IMG/VR virus record: IMGVR_UViG_3300024509_000007
Span: 124,001 to 188,000 of that record
Direction: 5' to 3' (one strand)
DNA: 64,000 bases
Source: a virus
The stretch's first letter is position 1. The number at the start of each line of letters is the position of its first letter. Below, piece by piece: positions 60,682 to 64,000 of this stretch. The notes beneath the pieces are model-generated. The model ran no database searches. It had not been told where the DNA came from and saw only the letters and a list, made by a program, of their open reading frames with translations. Both the position numbers and the translations under genes were made by a program.

Positions 60682-61632
60682 TTAAATAAGCATGAAAAGT
60701 TTTTTGTCAATTAACTGTTCTGGGAATCCATCAAAGTTTGAGTACGCAAATGTTTCCTCTTGTCTGATATGTTTTTCCATGTCCTTGCGGCGAACACGAA
60801 GAACACCAACTGGAAGAGAATCGCCATTATCAAAATCTTTAAGATGACCATGACAATCTCCCCAACTATTGAGGATAATTGCATAAGGATCTGAACCGTT
60901 TTTGTATCCATCATCAATACCTATAACACACATTTGATGACCCCAACTATCTGTCTGGCGATGGAATCCGTCAGATGATGGTTCCATACTATAACCGATA
61001 TCACTAGCTGTAGTACATGGATATCCATTTATAATTGCATCACGAAGATCATCCCAGTTTTTAATTTGAGCAGCAGATTTTACTGGATGAAGCTTTCCTT
61101 CTTCAACAAACTTTTTATCTGGGCCTGGAGTGTCACCCCATTTACTTGCTACTCGTCCTGAGTACTTCGGTACATCAGAAAAATTTGCACGAAGAACACC
61201 ATACTTGATAACAGCATCAGCCATCCAACTTCCCAGTGATCCATCGCTACCATTTAACTGCCCTCTTCCAATAAACACTCTTCCAGTTCCATAAAGATAA
61301 GGCGGAAAAACTGGTTGCCACTCTTCTCTATCACCCTTCATAAGCTTTTCGGTAGCCATCAAATATTCACAAGCATTCTTCGCCCCAAAAGAAACACAAT
61401 CGCCAATTTCTTGAGGATAATTCTCTGTATCTTTGCCAAGTACTTTACGAGTTACTTCGTAAAGCATAAGTTTCTTGCCCTTAGTGTCACGACTTGCACT
61501 AAAAATCTTTAATGGTTTAAACGATCCATCATCTTTGATTAAGTCAAATTGATTTTTAACAAACTCTGGATTATCTTTTCCTGCCCAACCATTAACATTT
61601 CCATTTGTATAAAGTTCTGAAATACTAGACAT
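60682..61632 (-). CDS. Papain-like cysteine protease
   Basis: 316 residues. Q74 to C79 (QEIGDCVSFGA), H232 (SWGHQMCVIGID) and N255 (ILNSWGDCHG) are the Gln, Cys, His and Asn of a C1-family papain fold in the right order, with the NSWG motif kept. There is no signal peptide or propeptide, so it would act in the cytosol or in the virion. Roles might be head or tail protein maturation or attack on a host protein. GC content is above that of its neighbours. Confidence 0.75.
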   Translation of the reverse strand: MSSISELYTNGNVNGWAGKDNPEFVKNQFDLIKDDGSFKPLKIFSASRDTKGKKLMLYEVTRKVLGKDTENYPQEIGDCVSFGAKNACEYLMATEKLMKGDREEWQPVFPPYLYGTGRVFIGRGQLNGSDGSLGSWMADAVIKYGVLRANFSDVPKYSGRVASKWGDTPGPDKKFVEEGKLHPVKSAAQIKNWDDLRDAIINGYPCTTASDIGYSMEPSSDGFHRQTDSWGHQMCVIGIDDGYKNGSDPYAIILNSWGDCHGHLKDFDNGDSLPVGVLRVRRKDMEKHIRQEETFAYSNFDGFPEQLIDKKLFMLI

Positions 61633-61643
61633 TTTAATTCACC

Positions 61644-62453
61644 TTATTTAAAAGATTTAAATCCGGTAGCAATTTCACGCCAAGCGATAGCAAAGTCTTG
61701 CTTACTTACCATTTTGTTATCTTTATAAAGACCGAAAAGTTTTTCTTGAATATCGGTAAATACTGGCTCCCATTTTATTTTATCACCACCAACAGCTTGA
61801 ATAGAAGACCTATTAGCCTCTGCTGTTTTTTTAAGTATATCTTCTTGGTCGTCAATAGTTCCAGCAGCAATAGCAGCAGCTATTCCATCAAAAGATTTGG
61901 CCAAAGCATTTGCTTGTTTTGCTTTATCTGACTTTGAAAGATTTATTTTATTTTTTGTAATTTCATGAATAAATTTAGATAAGTTGTACTTACCTTCAGG
62001 AAAAGTAGGATCAGGTTCTGGATTTGGAGTTGGTGTTGGAACATTTGGATCAGGCTCTGGTGGAATCTCAGTGCCAATCAACACATCAGTTGAAAGAAAT
62101 GCTGTTTTTGCAGCAGACTCAACAATTTTATCCTGTTCTTTAACTATATAAAGATATGTTACAGCAACAAAAGCTTTAAGTTTTTTGGGTTGAATACCAG
62201 CACCAAAGAAAACCCCGCCATCATATGGGCGAACTCTTTTTTCTGTATATCCATCCAATACTTTCCAAGTATAAGTAGTTTCTACTAAATACTGTGGTGG
62301 ACTTTTAATTGGACTTACAGATAAATCTACAAGTTCACCCAAAGGAATAGGTGTTTCAGCACCAACAATTTTTTGATCTGGGATTACAAATTTTTCTGCA
62401 AAAACATTTAAGCTAAAGGCTAAAAAAATAATCAAAGAATATATAATTTTCAT
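61644..62453 (-). CDS. Secreted or periplasmic protein with Pro-rich linker
   Basis: 269 residues. A Sec-type signal peptide (MKIIYSLIIFLAFSLNVFA, cleavage after FA) leads to a beta domain (about 25-130, with TYTWKVLDGY and AFVAVTYLYIV), a Pro/Asp-rich linker (PPEPDPNVPTPTPNPEPDP) and a helical C-terminal domain. Starts in an ATGA overlap with the 48-residue membrane gene. No lipobox or murein hydrolase motif. It might be a spanin-like or surface-exclusion protein; neither is shown. Confidence 0.7.
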   Translation of the reverse strand: MKIIYSLIIFLAFSLNVFAEKFVIPDQKIVGAETPIPLGELVDLSVSPIKSPPQYLVETTYTWKVLDGYTEKRVRPYDGGVFFGAGIQPKKLKAFVAVTYLYIVKEQDKIVESAAKTAFLSTDVLIGTEIPPEPDPNVPTPTPNPEPDPTFPEGKYNLSKFIHEITKNKINLSKSDKAKQANALAKSFDGIAAAIAAGTIDDQEDILKKTAEANRSSIQAVGGDKIKWEPVFTDIQEKLFGLYKDNKMVSKQDFAIAWREIATGFKSFK

Positions 62454-62596
62454 TTTAATTTTTCCTCAATTAAGCACTTATCGGTATGTTTATGCGGTTG
62501 CATTTTATTTGATATATACATTAACGCAACTATAGCTGCCATAAAAGCAGCTACAGTTAAAAAATCAAATAGAATATTAAGCAAAGCTTTTTTCAT
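62450..62596 (-). CDS. 48-residue membrane protein, translationally coupled
   Basis: ATG at 62596 shares one base with the upstream stop (TAATG) and the frame stops with TGA at 62450-62452 in an ATGA overlap with the next gene. One hydrophobic helix at about 8-29 (LFDFLTVAAFMAAIVALMYI) is followed by a basic, His-rich tail. The N-in helix is of holin or membrane-anchor size. The overlaps on both sides make the reading frame almost certain despite its short length. Confidence 0.72.
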   Translation of the reverse strand: MKKALLNILFDFLTVAAFMAAIVALMYISNKMQPHKHTDKCLIEEKLK

Positions 62597-62856
62597 TAAG
62601 CTTGGCCTTGAGCCTTCTTTACAGCAAGAATAAAATCTTCAGCTGTAATCTTGTTCGTATCGCCATCAAATTTATTAATTAGGAAAGTGATAGCAGAAAC
62701 AAACCAAGGCTCTTCAGTCAATTTGACCAAAGAAGTTACAATCTTGTCATCTGTTTCGCCAGGAATAATTGCAGTAACCCACTTTAAAGTAGATACAATT
62801 AAGCGAACAGACTTTTCTACTTGTTCTGGACTAACCGTTTTTGCAATGTCAGACAT
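62596..62856 (-). CDS. Small helical protein at the head of a membrane/secretion cassette
   Basis: 86 residues. The segment SVRLIVSTLKWVTAIIPGET is amphipathic with a hydrophobic face, and the rest is helical with TEEPWFVSAITFLINKFDGD. It might be a membrane-active peptide. It has an AGGAGA site and a strong promoter just upstream (62883-62910), so it probably begins a short transcript with the 48-residue and secreted proteins. Confidence 0.55.
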   Translation of the reverse strand: MSDIAKTVSPEQVEKSVRLIVSTLKWVTAIIPGETDDKIVTSLVKLTEEPWFVSAITFLINKFDGDTNKITAEDFILAVKKAQGQA

Positions 62857-62882
62857 GACTTTCTCCTAAAAAGACTAAAGAA

Positions 62883-62910
62883 ATTCTATCAGAAAGATTT
62901 TCAATATCAA
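62883..62910 (-). promoter_or_regulatory. Sigma70-type promoter, minus strand
   Basis: TTGATA (62905-62910) is 5/6 to TTGACA; 16 bases later TAGAAT (62883-62888) is 5/6 to TATAAT and is preceded by TGA, an extended -10. It lies 27 bases before the ATG at 62856. Confidence 0.6.
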
Positions 62911-62914
62911 GCAA

Positions 62915-63484
62915 TTATTCAATAATCCAACTAGATTTTAATATATGTAAATTTTTCTTTATGATTTGTTTTTTAACATCTAGATCACTATTACCTATAA
63001 AAGTTTCAAGCACACCTTTTTTATTGCAACAAATAGCCCAAGAATTATTTTTTGTTTTAATTGTATCTGTTAAATTTTTTATAACTAATAAATTTGATTT
63101 TTTGTTTTTATTACAAATTTTATCTTCTATTTGTTTTTGTACTATTTCAACATCAAACATGTTTCCTATACCAATCCAAAATCTATATCTAGTCCAAACC
63201 CTTAAAATTTCAACTCCATTTATTTGTTCTATAGCAGAAACAATTTTAGGCGTTATGTCAAAGTTTGTATGACCAACCCATAGTTTATATAGTTTATTAG
63301 ATAAGCCATGTTCATTTAGTGGTATAAGACCATATGGTCCAGATATTAAACGCACATGCTTTGCGTTTTCGTCTTCTTCATAATCAAAGCTGTCTTTTTG
63401 TTCTTGCTCTTCAGAGAATTCAGCTTTTAATCTTTTTTTAGGTTCTAGTGGATCTTCCCACTTTAACCATTGGATTTTTCGCAT
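62915..63484 (-). CDS. Hypothetical protein
   Basis: 189 residues. Acidic and basic N-terminus, then a compact domain with LYKLWVGHTNFDITPKIVSA, GVEILRVWTRYRFWIGIG and FDVEIVQKQIED, followed by a beta C-terminus. The WVGHTNF segment looks like a conserved core. I do not recognise a family. It overlaps the end of thyX by 22 bases. Confidence 0.5.
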   Translation of the reverse strand: MRKIQWLKWEDPLEPKKRLKAEFSEEQEQKDSFDYEEDENAKHVRLISGPYGLIPLNEHGLSNKLYKLWVGHTNFDITPKIVSAIEQINGVEILRVWTRYRFWIGIGNMFDVEIVQKQIEDKICNKNKKSNLLVIKNLTDTIKTKNNSWAICCNKKGVLETFIGNSDLDVKKQIIKKNLHILKSSWIIE

Positions 63485-64000
63485 TTACCGTTTTCTTCTT
63501 TAAAGAACTTTCTATATTGTTTCCAGCCAGTAAAGTTTCCGTATGATCTGTCAGCGGAAGAACATGGAGTTGCACAATGTTCAAAAGGACTCCAATGACC
63601 ATCTGCTTTTAATTGATCATGCAGAGCATAATCTTTTTCATAATCTATTACACCTTCAAAAGTTAAATAGCTTACTCTAGCACATCTTGCAACGCCTATT
63701 TTTAACAACTTGTCTTCTTCTGCAACATTGTTTATATGTTTGTCTGCAAATGGTATATGCCAACAACCAATGTCTATTTTTTTTGGTATTGATTTATCCA
63801 TTTCTTTTTTCATTAAACTTGCTAATTCAAATATTTCTGGCTGGGCATTTTTGCTAATTCTAAGTTTAAAAAAGTTTTCATAATCAGTTGCTGTTACAAT
63901 TACTGTAACATTAAACCAAGGTTCTAATAATCTATTAACTATTTGTTTATGAACTCCAATAGACATCATTTCCTTTACACAATCAATCATTTTGTTTCTT
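63463..64000 (-). CDS. thyX: Flavin-dependent thymidylate synthase, 5' end outside the window (partial)
   Basis: About 175 residues seen, reading continues past base 64000. GVHKQIVNRLLEPWFNVTVI, NFFKLRISKNAQPEIFELA (the RxxxxAQxEI segment) and HWSPFEHCATP with GNFTGWKQYRKF are typical ThyX features. The RHRX7S flavin and substrate motif must lie upstream. It makes dTMP from dUMP with reduced flavin and folate. Works with the class II ribonucleotide reductase here; an ATG at 63990 is internal, since the fold needs more residues before it. Confidence 0.9.
   Translation of the reverse strand, partial: RNKMIDCVKEMMSIGVHKQIVNRLLEPWFNVTVIVTATDYENFFKLRISKNAQPEIFELASLMKKEMDKSIPKKIDIGCWHIPFADKHINNVAEEDKLLKIGVARCARVSYLTFEGVIDYEKDYALHDQLKADGHWSPFEHCATPCSSADRSYGNFTGWKQYRKFFKEENGKCEKSNG

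Noticed and set aside
63640-63660. Minus-strand GGTGTAAT inside thyX as another motif copy
   Set aside because: It lies within a conserved coding segment (GVI codons) and not in a gap, so chance is the simplest explanation.
1-64000. tRNA genes, CRISPR arrays, insertion sequences and attachment sites
   Set aside because: Every gap is short; no cloverleaf, spaced direct repeats, transposase or integrase was seen. A tRNA search program would be decisive.

Overview
The window is a stretch of an AT-rich genome of a large tailed double-stranded DNA bacteriophage (Caudoviricetes). The evidence is a tail operon with a giant tape-measure protein on the plus strand, facing a long minus-strand block with phage-type replication, recombination and nucleotide-metabolism genes. 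Genes are packed with ATGA/TAATG overlaps. I see no tRNA, rRNA, CRISPR array, insertion sequence or integrase, and no gene-free stretch above about 110 bases. The host cannot be named from the sequence.

Layout. (1) 1-2225 (+): three small genes before the tail tube, probably neck/connector and tail-completion proteins. (2) 2289-5636 (+): tail tube protein, closed by a strong terminator, then three genes in the tail-chaperone position. (3) 5729-17659 (+): a 3976-residue tape measure with repeated GG...PGE segments and a nuclease-like domain lodged between two of them. (4) 17659-28273 (+): a LamG-type protein with LFIxG repeats, two large baseplate or tail-tip candidates, a von Willebrand A-like protein, a glycosyltransferase and a small all-beta virion protein. 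(5) 28321-28362: a convergent terminator, located inside the last minus-strand gene. (6) 28230-30238 (-): small zinc-ribbon protein, a possible strand-annealing protein and a homing-type endonuclease. (7) 30216-40145 (-): a 10-kb glycan operon: GT-A and GT-B glycosyltransferases, a decayed HddA-like GHMP kinase, a sugar nucleotidyltransferase, a decayed methyltransferase-like protein, and an embedded phoH. (8) 40147-52750 (-): replication and recombination: SSB, a DNA polymerase III alpha split into two genes around a DEDDh exonuclease, Nudix protein, Cas4/Dna2-like Fe-S nuclease, dNMP kinase, primase, DnaB-type helicase, and a RecA/UvsX with a small nuclease and a possible mediator. (9) 52722-59115 (-): small zinc proteins, a radical SAM/SPASM enzyme, class II ribonucleotide reductase and three very small genes. 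(10) 59108-64000 (-): a glycosyltransferase-like protein, a structural-like protein, a papain-fold protein, a small membrane/secreted cassette with its own promoter, and flavin-dependent thymidylate synthase running off the right edge.

How it works together. NrdJ, ThyX and the dNMP kinase form a dNTP supply line for a self-contained replisome (PolIII alpha halves, proofreading exonuclease, helicase, primase, SSB). RecA and its neighbours supply recombination. The plus-strand operon builds the tail; the tail tube gene and the final small virion gene each sit between a TGGTGTAA motif and a terminator, which suggests separately tuned high expression. The glycan operon, with glycosyltransferases at 26763 and 59108, suggests that the phage builds or modifies a sugar structure on its virion, its DNA or the host surface; this is inference.

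Most unusual items: the two-gene polymerase without an intein, the glycan operon with a kinase that has lost its motifs, the nuclease-like insert in the tape measure, and the radical SAM/SPASM enzyme.
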